DNA from: Clostridiales bacterium
GTDB taxonomy: Bacteria > Bacillota > Clostridia > Saccharofermentanales > Saccharofermentanaceae
Assembly: GCA_017428155.1 (NCBI GenBank)
Contig: JAFRRJ010000030.1
Location: 1 to 58,362 of the forward strand
Length of the DNA: 58,362 nt
Reading direction: 5' to 3'
Position numbers and translations under genes: made by a program. Shown one piece after another: positions 42,316 through 50,961 of this stretch; position 1 is the first letter of the stretch, and every line of letters starts with the position of its first letter. Below the pieces are notes generated by a model. It worked only from the letters and a program-made list of their open reading frames with translations, made no database searches and was not told the DNA's origin.

Positions 42316-43032
42316 TTACTTAACGTTCTTATTAACTATTCTTGTCTCAACAGCGCCTGTTGCGATGTCGATGAAGCGCACGAAAAGCGATACCTTATTG
42401 TCTTCGTTAAGGCTTGTCCAGACTTCGTTTGTGAAGGTGTCGATGTCTCCCTTGATCTCAACCTTCTCGGGCTCACCGTCAAAAGACGGAAGAGGGCTGC
42501 CGTCACCCATGTATGTGTGGATGAATCTGCCGATGCCGGCCTTGGGATTTGTGTATGTGAATGTATGGCGCTCGCAAGATGAAGGATCACCGTCATCGCT
42601 CTTAAGGATGGACATAGCGAAGTTATATGTGCCGTTCTCAACATGCATAATGCCGGAGATTCTCGGAGTGTAGTTCGGAGCGTCGTCCTCGAACTCCCTG
42701 CCTCTTAAGGACTGCTCAAAAGTCATCTGCTTGTCCATAAGTTCATAGATGGTATCTGTCTGGTCACCGTTTGTAACGATGGTCTTGTTGCCAAGAACTC
42801 TTACGGGTGAATAGATGATGAGGTGCGGATCCGTAAGAAGTGAGGGATCGAATGCCTCGGTCTTGATTCCGTCTTCAGTTGCCGTGAATACACGGTTCCT
42901 GGAGTTTACGCTTCTTCCCATAATGAAGTAGGCTGTAACAGCATACTTTCCGTCATCGGACTTGCCGATAACGATTCCTCTTCCGGGATAAGCATTCTCT
43001 GTTAAGATCTTGCTCAAATTCTGTGTGATCAT
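42316..43032 (-). CDS. IMP cyclohydrolase, PurO-like family
   Basis: The 238-residue protein resembles the PurO-type IMP cyclohydrolases (IMP_cyclohyd family): NAYPGRGIVIGKSDDGKYAV, YFIMGRSVNSRNRVF, and the middle segment with TPRISGIMHV. It would close the ring of FAICAR to give IMP. It lies 38 bases upstream of the stand-alone transformylase and 28 bases downstream of purN. The family is unrelated in fold to the cyclohydrolase half of PurH, so this is a non-orthologous replacement. Confidence 0.87.
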   Translation of the reverse strand: MITQNLSKILTENAYPGRGIVIGKSDDGKYAVTAYFIMGRSVNSRNRVFTATEDGIKTEAFDPSLLTDPHLIIYSPVRVLGNKTIVTNGDQTDTIYELMDKQMTFEQSLRGREFEDDAPNYTPRISGIMHVENGTYNFAMSILKSDDGDPSSCERHTFTYTNPKAGIGRFIHTYMGDGSPLPSFDGEPEKVEIKGDIDTFTNEVWTSLNEDNKVSLFVRFIDIATGAVETRIVNKNVK

Positions 43033-43060
43033 ATAGCACCTCCAAATATTTAATACTGAT

Positions 43061-43681
43061 TTATCTAACGTAACAGATATTATTCTCGATAATGACCTTG
43101 CCGTCAGCGATAAGCCTTATCGCCTGGGGAAGGATCTTCCACTCGCACTCCTGCATTATCCTCTTCTGAAGTGTCTCGGGAGTGTCGTCAGGCAGCACGT
43201 CTACGGCTTTCTGCAAAAGTATAGGACCTTCATCGTAATTCTCATTAACAAAGTGGACTGTAGCTCCGGACACTTTGACACCCTTTGCAAGGGCAGCCTT
43301 ATGAGGTCTTATTCCATACATTCCTGCTCCGCAGAAAGACGGGATCAAGGCCGGATGGATATTGATGATCCGGTTGGAATACTTGGATACGACCTTGGGA
43401 CCCATCAAAGAGAGATATCCTGCCAGCACGATAAGCTCGGCACCGGACTCGTCAACGGCTTTAAGGACCGCTTCATCCCATTCTTCCACAGATTCAAAAT
43501 CCTTCTTGGAAACAACACAGGATCTGATGCCGTTATTTGCAGCTCTCTCAAGAGCATATGCATCTTTGGAAGAAGACAGAACAAGAACGATCTCGATATC
43601 TTTGAGGATACCATCCTTAGTGTTGTCGATGATGGCCTGAAGATTAGTTCCTCCGCCTGAAACAAATACCGCAATCTTCAT
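43061..43681 (-). CDS. purN: Phosphoribosylglycinamide formyltransferase PurN
   Basis: The 206-residue enzyme formylates GAR with 10-formyl-tetrahydrofolate. It has VFVSGGGTNLQAIID near the N-terminus, NIHPALIPSF with the catalytic His, and the conserved catalytic Asp in NYDEGPILLQ. It follows purF after a 115-base gap that holds a hairpin repeat and lies 28 bases before the cyclohydrolase. Confidence 0.95.
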   Translation of the reverse strand: MKIAVFVSGGGTNLQAIIDNTKDGILKDIEIVLVLSSSKDAYALERAANNGIRSCVVSKKDFESVEEWDEAVLKAVDESGAELIVLAGYLSLMGPKVVSKYSNRIINIHPALIPSFCGAGMYGIRPHKAALAKGVKVSGATVHFVNENYDEGPILLQKAVDVLPDDTPETLQKRIMQECEWKILPQAIRLIADGKVIIENNICYVR

Positions 43682-43728
43682 CTGTTATTTCCTGCTTTCC
43701 TAAAATTACCCGTTTACAAAAAATCAGC

Positions 43729-43798
43729 AATTGCTTTGCGAACGATTCTGCACAAGCGGACGAAGTCCGCGCGGAAGCCCTAAGTGAGCAAAGCAATT
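43729..43798. repeat. Hairpin repeat between purF and purN
   Basis: AATTGCTTTGC (43729-43739) is inverted exactly at 43788-43798, overlapping the purF stop codon. Inside is a GC-rich hairpin, GCGGAC/GTCCGC, and a unit that matches the repeats at 26437-26524. Read on the minus strand it ends before a T-run (about 43718-43723), so it may also slow or stop transcription from purF. Confidence 0.6.
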
Positions 43799-45206
43799 AG
43801 TTGTATTTTACTGTGTGAATGCTTTCTTCATCATCCTCAGGCTTGCCTGCGATGAAGTCACCGTCAAAGCATGCCGAGCAAACACCGCAGTCGATCGTGT
43901 TAAGAGAAGCTCTTAAACTGTCGAGGCTGATATAAGCGAGCGAATCCGCACCGATCATGTCTCTGATCTCTTCTACAGACTTGCTGCTTGCAGGAAGCTC
44001 AGTCTCGGAGGAAGCATTAACTCCGTAGCAGCAACCGAACTTTACCGGCGGGGAAGCAAGTCTTAAATGAACTTCCTTCGCACCGTTTTCGCGCAGGAAG
44101 GAAATAATATGCTTTGTCGTTGTACCTCTGACAAGCGAGTCATCTACTATGGCGATCTTCTTGTCTTTTACCGCAGTCTTGAGAACTGCAAACTTCATTC
44201 TTACGGCGAGTTCTCTCTGCTGCTGTGTGCTCTTTATGAACGTTCTTCCGACATATCTGTTCTTGAGAAGTCCGGCACCGTAAGAAACGCCGAGGCCTGC
44301 CGCATAACCTTCTGCAGCGGCATTACCTGAGTCAGGAGCGCCGATTACAAGGTCTACATCTGCAGGGCTTTCCTTGGCAAGCGCCATACCTACTCTGTAT
44401 CTTGAATCGAAGATGGACATCTGATCGATGACCGAGTCAGGTCTTGCAACGTATACGTACTCGAAAACGCACACCTTGCCGTCCTTCTTGCATGTCGTCT
44501 CGTCCTTGTAGTGCATTGTCTTCATGCCATCTCTGGAGATCGAGATGATCTCGCCGGGAGCAAAGTCTCTTACAGTCTCACATCCGATAGCATCAAGCGC
44601 GCAGGACTCGGATGAGATATAGTACTTGTCATCCTTCTTGCCGAGGATCAAAGGTCTTAATCCGTAGGGATCTCTTACACCGATAAGCTTATCTTCTGTC
44701 ATGAAGATCATTGCATAGACACCGTGGATCTCCTTCATGGTCTCCATGATCGCATGCTCGCAGTCCTCTGTCCTGATCCTGTTGCGGGAGAAAAGAGAGA
44801 GGATGATCTCTGAATCTGTATTTGTCTGGAAAATAGCACCCTGGTCCTTAAGACCGTCTCTGATCTTGTTTGCATTCATAATGACCGAATCAGAGGTAAG
44901 TGCGATAGAACCGACTCTGGACTTGATGGAAATAGGCTGGATCGCATCAAGACCAGTCTCTCTCGGAGAGCCGCCCTTACAATGCGCGATGGCACATGTT
45001 CCCTGAAGAGCTGATAATGTTACCTCATCGAAAACATCGGTAACAAGACCCGGTGCTTTATGTACAAGGAAGGTTCCTTCATCATTAACGGCGATTCCCG
45101 CAGATTCCTGACCTCTGTGCTGTAGTGAGAAAACGCCGTAATATGCATCTCTCGTTACGTCTGAATTGTTGCCTTTGATGTCATAACATCCGAAAATTCC
45201 GCTCAT
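43797..45206 (-). CDS. purF: PurF amidophosphoribosyltransferase with degenerate glutaminase domain
   Basis: The 469-residue protein matches PurF over its length. The phosphoribosyltransferase half is intact: LVIGAPDSGNAAAEGYA, LKNRYVGRTFI and the PRPP loop IAIVDDSLVRGTTTKHI, plus the C-terminal cysteines CGVCSACFDGDF. In the glutaminase half the N-terminal cysteine nucleophile is absent: the protein begins MSGIFGCYD, with serine at position 2. The usual GHVRYST is AHCKGGSP and the AHNGN oxyanion loop is ALTSDSV. The product would make phosphoribosylamine from PRPP and free ammonia, or needs a separate glutaminase. AAAGGACGG precedes the ATG, and no alternative upstream start supplies a cysteine. 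Confidence 0.88.
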   Translation of the reverse strand: MSGIFGCYDIKGNNSDVTRDAYYGVFSLQHRGQESAGIAVNDEGTFLVHKAPGLVTDVFDEVTLSALQGTCAIAHCKGGSPRETGLDAIQPISIKSRVGSIALTSDSVIMNANKIRDGLKDQGAIFQTNTDSEIILSLFSRNRIRTEDCEHAIMETMKEIHGVYAMIFMTEDKLIGVRDPYGLRPLILGKKDDKYYISSESCALDAIGCETVRDFAPGEIISISRDGMKTMHYKDETTCKKDGKVCVFEYVYVARPDSVIDQMSIFDSRYRVGMALAKESPADVDLVIGAPDSGNAAAEGYAAGLGVSYGAGLLKNRYVGRTFIKSTQQQRELAVRMKFAVLKTAVKDKKIAIVDDSLVRGTTTKHIISFLRENGAKEVHLRLASPPVKFGCCYGVNASSETELPASSKSVEEIRDMIGADSLAYISLDSLRASLNTIDCGVCSACFDGDFIAGKPEDDEESIHTVKYN

Positions 45207-45264
45207 GTGCTTGTCGCCGTCCTTTACTTAGTAGTTCTATGTTTAAGATCTAGATCTTATAACC

Positions 45265-45771
45265 TTAATTCATCTCAGCGATCTTCTGCTGAAGTCTTGC
45301 ATCTCTCTCCTCAACAGAAGTAGCTAAACCCGCCTTGTAATCCTTGATCTTCTTCATGAGATCAGGATCGCTGATAGCCAGCATCTGGCAGGCCAGGATC
45401 GCAGCATTGGATCCTCCGTCTATTGCCACTGTAGCAACGGGAATGCCTGTAGGCATCTGAACTGTCGCATAAAGGGCATCAACTCCCGCAAGCGCGCCGC
45501 CTTTGCAGGGCACACCGATAACCGGGAGCGCAGTATTAGCTGCAAGAACTCCGCCCAGGTGGGCAGCAAGTCCTGCTGCAGCAATTATTACCTTGAAGCC
45601 CTCGTCTTCAGCACTTCTTGCAAGTGCCATAGCCTTATCCGGAGTCCTGTGGGCAGATGCAACCGTAGCCTTAAAGCCGACGCCAAACTTGTTAAGTATC
45701 TTGAAGCATCCTTCCATTACGGGAAAATCAGAATCTGAACCCATTACCACAAGAACTTTAGCATCAGCCAT
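45265..45771 (-). CDS. purE: N5-carboxyaminoimidazole ribonucleotide mutase PurE
   Basis: The 168-residue class I PurE converts N5-CAIR to CAIR. The motifs are VVMGSDSDFPVM, ASAHRTPDKAM and IIAAAGLAAHLGGVLAA. It is the first pur gene of the run purE-purF-purN-cyclohydrolase-transformylase and lies 58 bases upstream of purF. A purine riboswitch was not seen upstream; the capA-like gene precedes it by 34 bases on the same strand. Confidence 0.95.
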   Translation of the reverse strand: MADAKVLVVMGSDSDFPVMEGCFKILNKFGVGFKATVASAHRTPDKAMALARSAEDEGFKVIIAAAGLAAHLGGVLAANTALPVIGVPCKGGALAGVDALYATVQMPTGIPVATVAIDGGSNAAILACQMLAISDPDLMKKIKDYKAGLATSVEERDARLQQKIAEMN

Positions 45772-45805
45772 AACAATTACCTGCCTTCAAATTAATATAT
45801 GGGCT

Positions 45806-46957
45806 TTACTCGTCGCCCTGCGCCCAGTTAAGGCGCTTCATTACCCTGAAATAATCCTCTGATTCCCATGTATACGGCTTCGGACAGAAGTCGTTTCCCG
45901 GTCTGGTCGAGGTTTGAGAATAAGGATAAACCCTCAGTCTATAGTCTACGCAATTCGTGCCGTCCGCGTCCATAACAAAATCGCATTGAATTATTACAGA
46001 ATCGGGGTCTGATAATGAGTAATTTCCACCAAAACAAAAGTTCGAGAGCGAATAGAAGATGTAATGACCGTTATATTTCTCAATAGGCTGCAGACGGTGC
46101 GGGTGTGTTCCGACCACAATATCGACACCGTAATCGATAAGTTCATGCGCAACCTTTATCTGTCTTTCTGTAGGCTCGTAAACACCTTCCTGACCGAAAT
46201 GACAGGACGCGATGATTATTACCGCACCTTCCTTCCTCAGGTCATCAATTATGCTCTTTACCTGTGAAGCACCGGTGTCATTGCCGAGACCGACCATACC
46301 GATCACGATGCCTCCGGATGTTGTATATGTCGCACCATAATGGTCGTCACTCCATAAGATCCCCTGGGCATCGAGATTGTCTCTTGTATCCTTAAGCCCG
46401 TCTTCCCAGAAATCATTGATATGGTTATTCGCTATGTTGACGGCTTCAATCCCGGATACGGTAAGCATCTCAAGATTCTCAGGCTTCATCTGGAAGATAT
46501 ACTGGTTATTCTTATGACCCGTCCTTGTCGTTACGGGGTTCTCAAGATTTACAAGAGTTAAGTCATCTTCCATGAACATCTGGGCGCAGTTCTTGAAGCA
46601 ATACTCCATATTGCCGTCTACCGTTGAATCGAACTGTCTGTTGCTCGACCTGTAATCCTGTGTAAGTGTGCAGTCCCCTGCAAAGGATACCGTTACGATA
46701 CGCTCTTCCGGAGTAAGAGTCGGCACAGGAGTGGCCGTAGGTGTAGGTGTATTGGTGGGGGTTATCTCGGTTGTCACCGTCTCAAGGACCACAGTAGTAT
46801 GCTGGGACTGAACGATCTCAGTATTAATGACAGGCTCTGTCTCTAATGATGATCCGGAAGGCTCAGTCCTGTCACAGCCGGCAAATACTGAAGATATCAA
46901 TGCAGCAGAAAATATTACTGCGCTGATCTTTAATATACCAGAGAGACCGGAACTCAT
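45806..46957 (-). CDS. CapA/PgsA-family lipoprotein (metallophosphatase-like)
   Basis: The 383-residue lipoprotein (lipobox FAGC) has a Thr/Pro-rich linker, PTNTPTPTATPVPTLTP, then a CapA-type domain: FAGDCTL, LVNLENPVT, NIANNHINDF, ASCHFGQEG and VGTHPHRLQPI, a set of metal ligands like those of calcineurin-type phosphoesterases. CapA/PgsA proteins take part in poly-gamma-glutamate or capsule export, but many relatives have unknown roles. No other capsule genes are near. Confidence 0.85.
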   Translation of the reverse strand: MSSGLSGILKISAVIFSAALISSVFAGCDRTEPSGSSLETEPVINTEIVQSQHTTVVLETVTTEITPTNTPTPTATPVPTLTPEERIVTVSFAGDCTLTQDYRSSNRQFDSTVDGNMEYCFKNCAQMFMEDDLTLVNLENPVTTRTGHKNNQYIFQMKPENLEMLTVSGIEAVNIANNHINDFWEDGLKDTRDNLDAQGILWSDDHYGATYTTSGGIVIGMVGLGNDTGASQVKSIIDDLRKEGAVIIIASCHFGQEGVYEPTERQIKVAHELIDYGVDIVVGTHPHRLQPIEKYNGHYIFYSLSNFCFGGNYSLSDPDSVIIQCDFVMDADGTNCVDYRLRVYPYSQTSTRPGNDFCPKPYTWESEDYFRVMKRLNWAQGDE

Positions 46958-46988
46958 GATTTACGTGACAGCCTTTCAAATAAAGTAG

Positions 46989-47012
46989 AAATGCCGACAT
47001 CTGCCGGCATTT
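46989..47012 (-). terminator. Hairpin between the glycogen operon and the CapA-like gene
   Basis: AAATGCCGG pairs with its inverted copy CGGCATTT (one step mismatched). A TATAAT box lies before it on the minus strand (about 47020-47026), so it may be in the leader of the CapA-like gene and not a terminator. Confidence 0.45.
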
Positions 47013-47063
47013 AGATTATATCAATCTTTTAAAAAATCAATGCAATAAAAATGTGGTTTTATG

Positions 47064-49187
47064 TCAGTATATCAGGAATGCTGTCCCATAAGGTCCGATG
47101 CCCGTCTGCCTGGTACCTCCGAGTATACCTCCGAGTATAAACTGGCCCGACAGCGGGTGTATCTCACCGTTATTCCGCGATGTCTTACAGGAAAAGCTTC
47201 CGTACTGCTCTGTGACATCAACATATATCGGCTTATCTGACCTGTTGATTACAAGGACCACTGCCCTGCTGCCTGAGGCTTCTTTTCCGAATGCGTCACG
47301 ACCCTCTTTTAGATATCTTACAAAAGCGAATGTTCCGCCTTCAGCCATCAGGGTCTTATAGTACCCGGTACGAAGGCATTGGTTCTCTGCCCTTATCCCG
47401 GCTATACGTTTAAAGAATGAGAGCGCCTCCTCCTGTCTATGATCCAGCCTGTTCCACGGATATGTTCTTCTGTTGAACGGATCCTTATAGCCTTCCATCA
47501 GCACTTCGTCGCCATAGTATATGCTTGAAGCGCCTATATAGCATGTCTGGAACGCAAACGCCATCCGTGCCAATGAAGAGACAGTATCATAATCTGAAGC
47601 ATCAACCTTAAATCCGCGCTGTATATCGCGGTCGTCAGTATCACATGGTTTTGAAAGAGCAGTCATTATCCTCGGAACATCATGTGATGAGACAAGATTC
47701 ATCATGCAATAATATGCTTCCTTTGGATAACGCTCACGGAATCCTTCAAGTCTTCTGTCTGCTATATCAGCGTCAATGTATCCGCAGAGAAAATCCAGGA
47801 TGATATGCCTGAATGTATACCCCATAACCGAATCATGGGTATTACCGAGCATAAAGTCACGGTAGGAGCCGTAGCTGCACTTGTTGGATGCATCTTCCCA
47901 GACTTCACCTATTACGGCGCCTTCACCGTTTGTCTTCTCTTTTACGGTCTGCCTCATCTGCCTGATAAAGCTGTCCGGCAGCTCATCAGACACATCGAGC
48001 CTGAAGCCCGCAGCACCTCTTGAAGTCCAGGTATCCACCACTCCGTCTTTGCCGAAGATGAAGTTCCTGTAGGAAAGATCATCCTCATTGATGTTCGGGA
48101 GATCGGGAAAGCCCCACCATGAATCGTATCCGACTGAACCGTCGCTATTTCTGCAGAAGTTATACCATGAACGGTAACGGCTCTCTTCGCCGACATTAAA
48201 AGCCTTATAAGCACCTGTGCCCTCATATCTGTCGAACTTGTTGAAGTATTTGGAATCAGCTCCCGTGTGGCTGAACACACCGTCAAGGATTATCTTAATG
48301 TCCTTCTCCCTGCACGCGTTCTGAAGGCTCATAAAAGCCGCCGTACCGCCTAATATCGGATCCACGTTAAGATAGTCCGCAGTATCATATCTGTGCGATG
48401 ATCTGGCCTCGAAAACAGGATTCAAATACAGTACATTGATCCCCAATGCCTTTATATAATCCAGTTTCTCCTCTATTCCCTTAAGGCTTCCGCCATAGAA
48501 ATCACATGCAAGATAACCGGTCTCAGGCTTTCCTTTTGTATCAACATCCTCATACCAGTCTTCGTGATAGATACGCTCGGTCCTGTCATCGGTATTGATC
48601 ATCTTCTGATAATCAAATGCCGTATCTCTGGCAAACCTGTCAGGGAATATCTGATATATCATCGCGCCCTTGAGAAAATCAGGCGTCTTAAAATTCTTGT
48701 TATAAACAGTAATCTGGAAGGCAAACGGATACTTGTCCTCTTCCGCACCGACCCTCGGAGGTTCAAGATAAAGTGTCCCCTCCCCGTCAGGAGTATCCAT
48801 TCCTGCACCATAGTAAAGTGTGATCTGCTGTGAGTTTCCGCCGGCAGATACAGCCCTCAGATCTTCCGGCAGAGCTTCAAAATCTCCCGGAACACTGAAT
48901 CTGAACCAGTAAAAGAGGAGCGAGGGTTCCGACGGAAGCATGAGTTCCACATGATATCTGCCGAGTCCTGATACGGAATACATTGGCTCTTCATGGTATG
49001 AGAAGCTGTAAAGACCATATGTGTAACAGAAGGTTACATTCACTGCCTCCATGTAGCAGTCAAAGAAAATATCGACGTTGGATGCACATGGTCTTGCACC
49101 AAACGGAAGCCTGTACTCAGGAAGGCGCGATGCATGCATGCACCGCGCCCTGTTAGTCATTTCTTTAAGTGTCTTCTCCGAAGGCAT
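47064..49187 (-). CDS. GH13 alpha-glucan hydrolase (neopullulanase/maltogenic amylase-like)
   Basis: The 707-residue protein has an N-terminal carbohydrate-binding-like part (about 1-170) and the GH13 barrel. The four conserved regions are present: DGVFSHTG, GFRLDVSDEL with the nucleophile Asp, VIGEVWEDA with the acid/base Glu, and VSSHDVPR with the third acid. No signal peptide is seen, so it works in the cytosol. Its ATG overlaps the glgA stop by one base (TGATG). As the last gene of the glycogen operon it would trim or degrade glycogen or imported maltodextrins. Confidence 0.88.
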   Translation of the reverse strand: MPSEKTLKEMTNRARCMHASRLPEYRLPFGARPCASNVDIFFDCYMEAVNVTFCYTYGLYSFSYHEEPMYSVSGLGRYHVELMLPSEPSLLFYWFRFSVPGDFEALPEDLRAVSAGGNSQQITLYYGAGMDTPDGEGTLYLEPPRVGAEEDKYPFAFQITVYNKNFKTPDFLKGAMIYQIFPDRFARDTAFDYQKMINTDDRTERIYHEDWYEDVDTKGKPETGYLACDFYGGSLKGIEEKLDYIKALGINVLYLNPVFEARSSHRYDTADYLNVDPILGGTAAFMSLQNACREKDIKIILDGVFSHTGADSKYFNKFDRYEGTGAYKAFNVGEESRYRSWYNFCRNSDGSVGYDSWWGFPDLPNINEDDLSYRNFIFGKDGVVDTWTSRGAAGFRLDVSDELPDSFIRQMRQTVKEKTNGEGAVIGEVWEDASNKCSYGSYRDFMLGNTHDSVMGYTFRHIILDFLCGYIDADIADRRLEGFRERYPKEAYYCMMNLVSSHDVPRIMTALSKPCDTDDRDIQRGFKVDASDYDTVSSLARMAFAFQTCYIGASSIYYGDEVLMEGYKDPFNRRTYPWNRLDHRQEEALSFFKRIAGIRAENQCLRTGYYKTLMAEGGTFAFVRYLKEGRDAFGKEASGSRAVVLVINRSDKPIYVDVTEQYGSFSCKTSRNNGEIHPLSGQFILGGILGGTRQTGIGPYGTAFLIY

Positions 49188-50959
49188 CAGTCTTTCTTCT
49201 CCTCTGCTTCAGCCTTCTTTTCCGGTTCCTTTTCAGGTTCTTTCTTCCCGTCCGGCTTTTTGGCCTCAGCCTTCTTTGCAGCAGGCTTGGCGGAAGGAGC
49301 TTTCTTTATCTCCTTCTTGGCAGGTTCATTTTTGGGAGCTTCTTTCTTAACCGTCTCCTTCTTTACTGCCTCTTTCTTTGCTGCAGGCTTTTTAGCTGCA
49401 GGCTTTTTCTCTGCCTTGGTCTCTGCGGGCTTTTCCGCCTTCTTTGCGGGTTCCTTTTTCACGTCCTTGGCAGGAGCTTCCTCAGCCTGAACCTGGATCC
49501 TCGGGATACCGGTAATGAGTGAATAGAGACCAGCATACTCACCGGCGCTCTTCTTCCATGAATAGTCACCCTTCATGCCTGTCTCGATGATCTTGTCCCA
49601 TACATCAGGATGGTGACGGTAGATGTCTGCGGCATACTTGGTAACAAAGAGGAACTCATGAGCGTTGATATTTGCAAATGAGAAGCCGTTGCCTTCGCCT
49701 GTATATTCGTTATAAGGCGTTACAGTGTCCTTTAGACCGCCTGTCTCTCTTACGACAGGAACAGAGCCGTATGCCATCGAGCAGAGCTGTGAGAGGCCAC
49801 AGGGCTCAAAGATACTGGGCATAAGGAAGATATCTGAAGCGGCATAGATAGTATGTGCAAGTCCGCTGTCAAAATCGATGCATGCACACATCTTTCCCTG
49901 ATTGCGGTTGGCGATATCGACAAGCGCTCTTTCATAGTAAGGATCGCCCGTGCCGAGGATAACGACCTGCATACCGTCGTAGAGCATCTCCTCTAATACA
50001 TAGAGCAGGAGATCCAAGCCCTTCTGGTCAACAAGTCTTGAGATCATGGCACAGAGCGGAGCACCTGGATTTACTTCAAGGTTGAGCTGCTCCTGCAATG
50101 ACTTCTTGCATGCAGCCTTACCGGCCTTATAATTCTTGATCGAATACTTCATCGGGATCTTCTCATCCTTTGAAGGATCGTACTCAAGATCGTTCATTCC
50201 GTTGATAATGCCCGAGACCTTGTAAGCATACTTCTGCAAAGTATAGTTAAGACCTTCACCATAGTAGTCGGTCATGATCTCATACGCATATGTCGGGGAT
50301 ACCGTAGTTACTGAATTGGAGAATACGATACCTGCCTTCATGAAGTTGATTGCCTTGTCCTTGATACAGAAATCCTCTCTTAAGTAATCGTCAGGGAGAT
50401 CCAACATCTCTCTTACGACGTCTATAGAATGAACGCCCTGATACTTAAGGTTATGGATCGTGTAAACGGTCTGGACATTCGTATGATAGCCGTTCTTCTT
50501 GAAGTGACAGTCAAGGAGCATGGGCATCATGCCTGTCTGCCAGTCATTGCAGTGCAGGACATTGGGTTCGAAGTTCATGAAGTCGCCCATGAAATCCAGG
50601 ACAGCTCTCTGATAGAAGCAGTAACGCTCGATATCGAAAACATAATCAACATAGATCTGGTCGAAGTTGAAATAGTACTCGTTATCGATAAAGTAGAAGA
50701 CGACGCCGTTTACTTCAAGCGAGAAAAGACCCGCATAGAGCGAACGCCATCCCATGTGTACCATCTTCCATCCGAGGAACTGAAGTTTGTCGCTGTACTT
50801 GACCTTGATCTTCTTGTAGAGCGGTATGATGACACGCGCATCAACACCCTGCTTATTAAGCTCTACAGGCAGGCTGCCTACAACGTCCGCAAGACCGCCG
50901 ACTTTAACGAACGGACTGCATTCGGACGATGCGAACAATACTTTGATGTTTTTTTCCAT
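49187..50959 (-). CDS. glgA: Glycogen synthase with lysine-rich C-terminal tail
   Basis: The GT5 enzyme of 590 residues adds glucose from ADP-glucose to alpha-1,4-glucan. SPFVKVGGLADVVG near the N-terminus holds the ADP-glucose lysine; EPCGLSQLCSMAYG carries the catalytic Glu. The core ends at about residue 492, normal for GlgA. A tail of about 95 residues then repeats KKEPAKKAEKPAE-type units, rich in Lys, Ala, Pro and Glu. A similar tail is found on GlgB. The gene lies 2 bases after glgD. Confidence 0.94.
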   Translation of the reverse strand: MEKNIKVLFASSECSPFVKVGGLADVVGSLPVELNKQGVDARVIIPLYKKIKVKYSDKLQFLGWKMVHMGWRSLYAGLFSLEVNGVVFYFIDNEYYFNFDQIYVDYVFDIERYCFYQRAVLDFMGDFMNFEPNVLHCNDWQTGMMPMLLDCHFKKNGYHTNVQTVYTIHNLKYQGVHSIDVVREMLDLPDDYLREDFCIKDKAINFMKAGIVFSNSVTTVSPTYAYEIMTDYYGEGLNYTLQKYAYKVSGIINGMNDLEYDPSKDEKIPMKYSIKNYKAGKAACKKSLQEQLNLEVNPGAPLCAMISRLVDQKGLDLLLYVLEEMLYDGMQVVILGTGDPYYERALVDIANRNQGKMCACIDFDSGLAHTIYAASDIFLMPSIFEPCGLSQLCSMAYGSVPVVRETGGLKDTVTPYNEYTGEGNGFSFANINAHEFLFVTKYAADIYRHHPDVWDKIIETGMKGDYSWKKSAGEYAGLYSLITGIPRIQVQAEEAPAKDVKKEPAKKAEKPAETKAEKKPAAKKPAAKKEAVKKETVKKEAPKNEPAKKEIKKAPSAKPAAKKAEAKKPDGKKEPEKEPEKKAEAEEKKD

Positions 50960-50961
50960 AA

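Noticed and set aside
45772..45805. Purine riboswitch before purE
   Set aside because: Only 34 bases separate purE from the gene before it.
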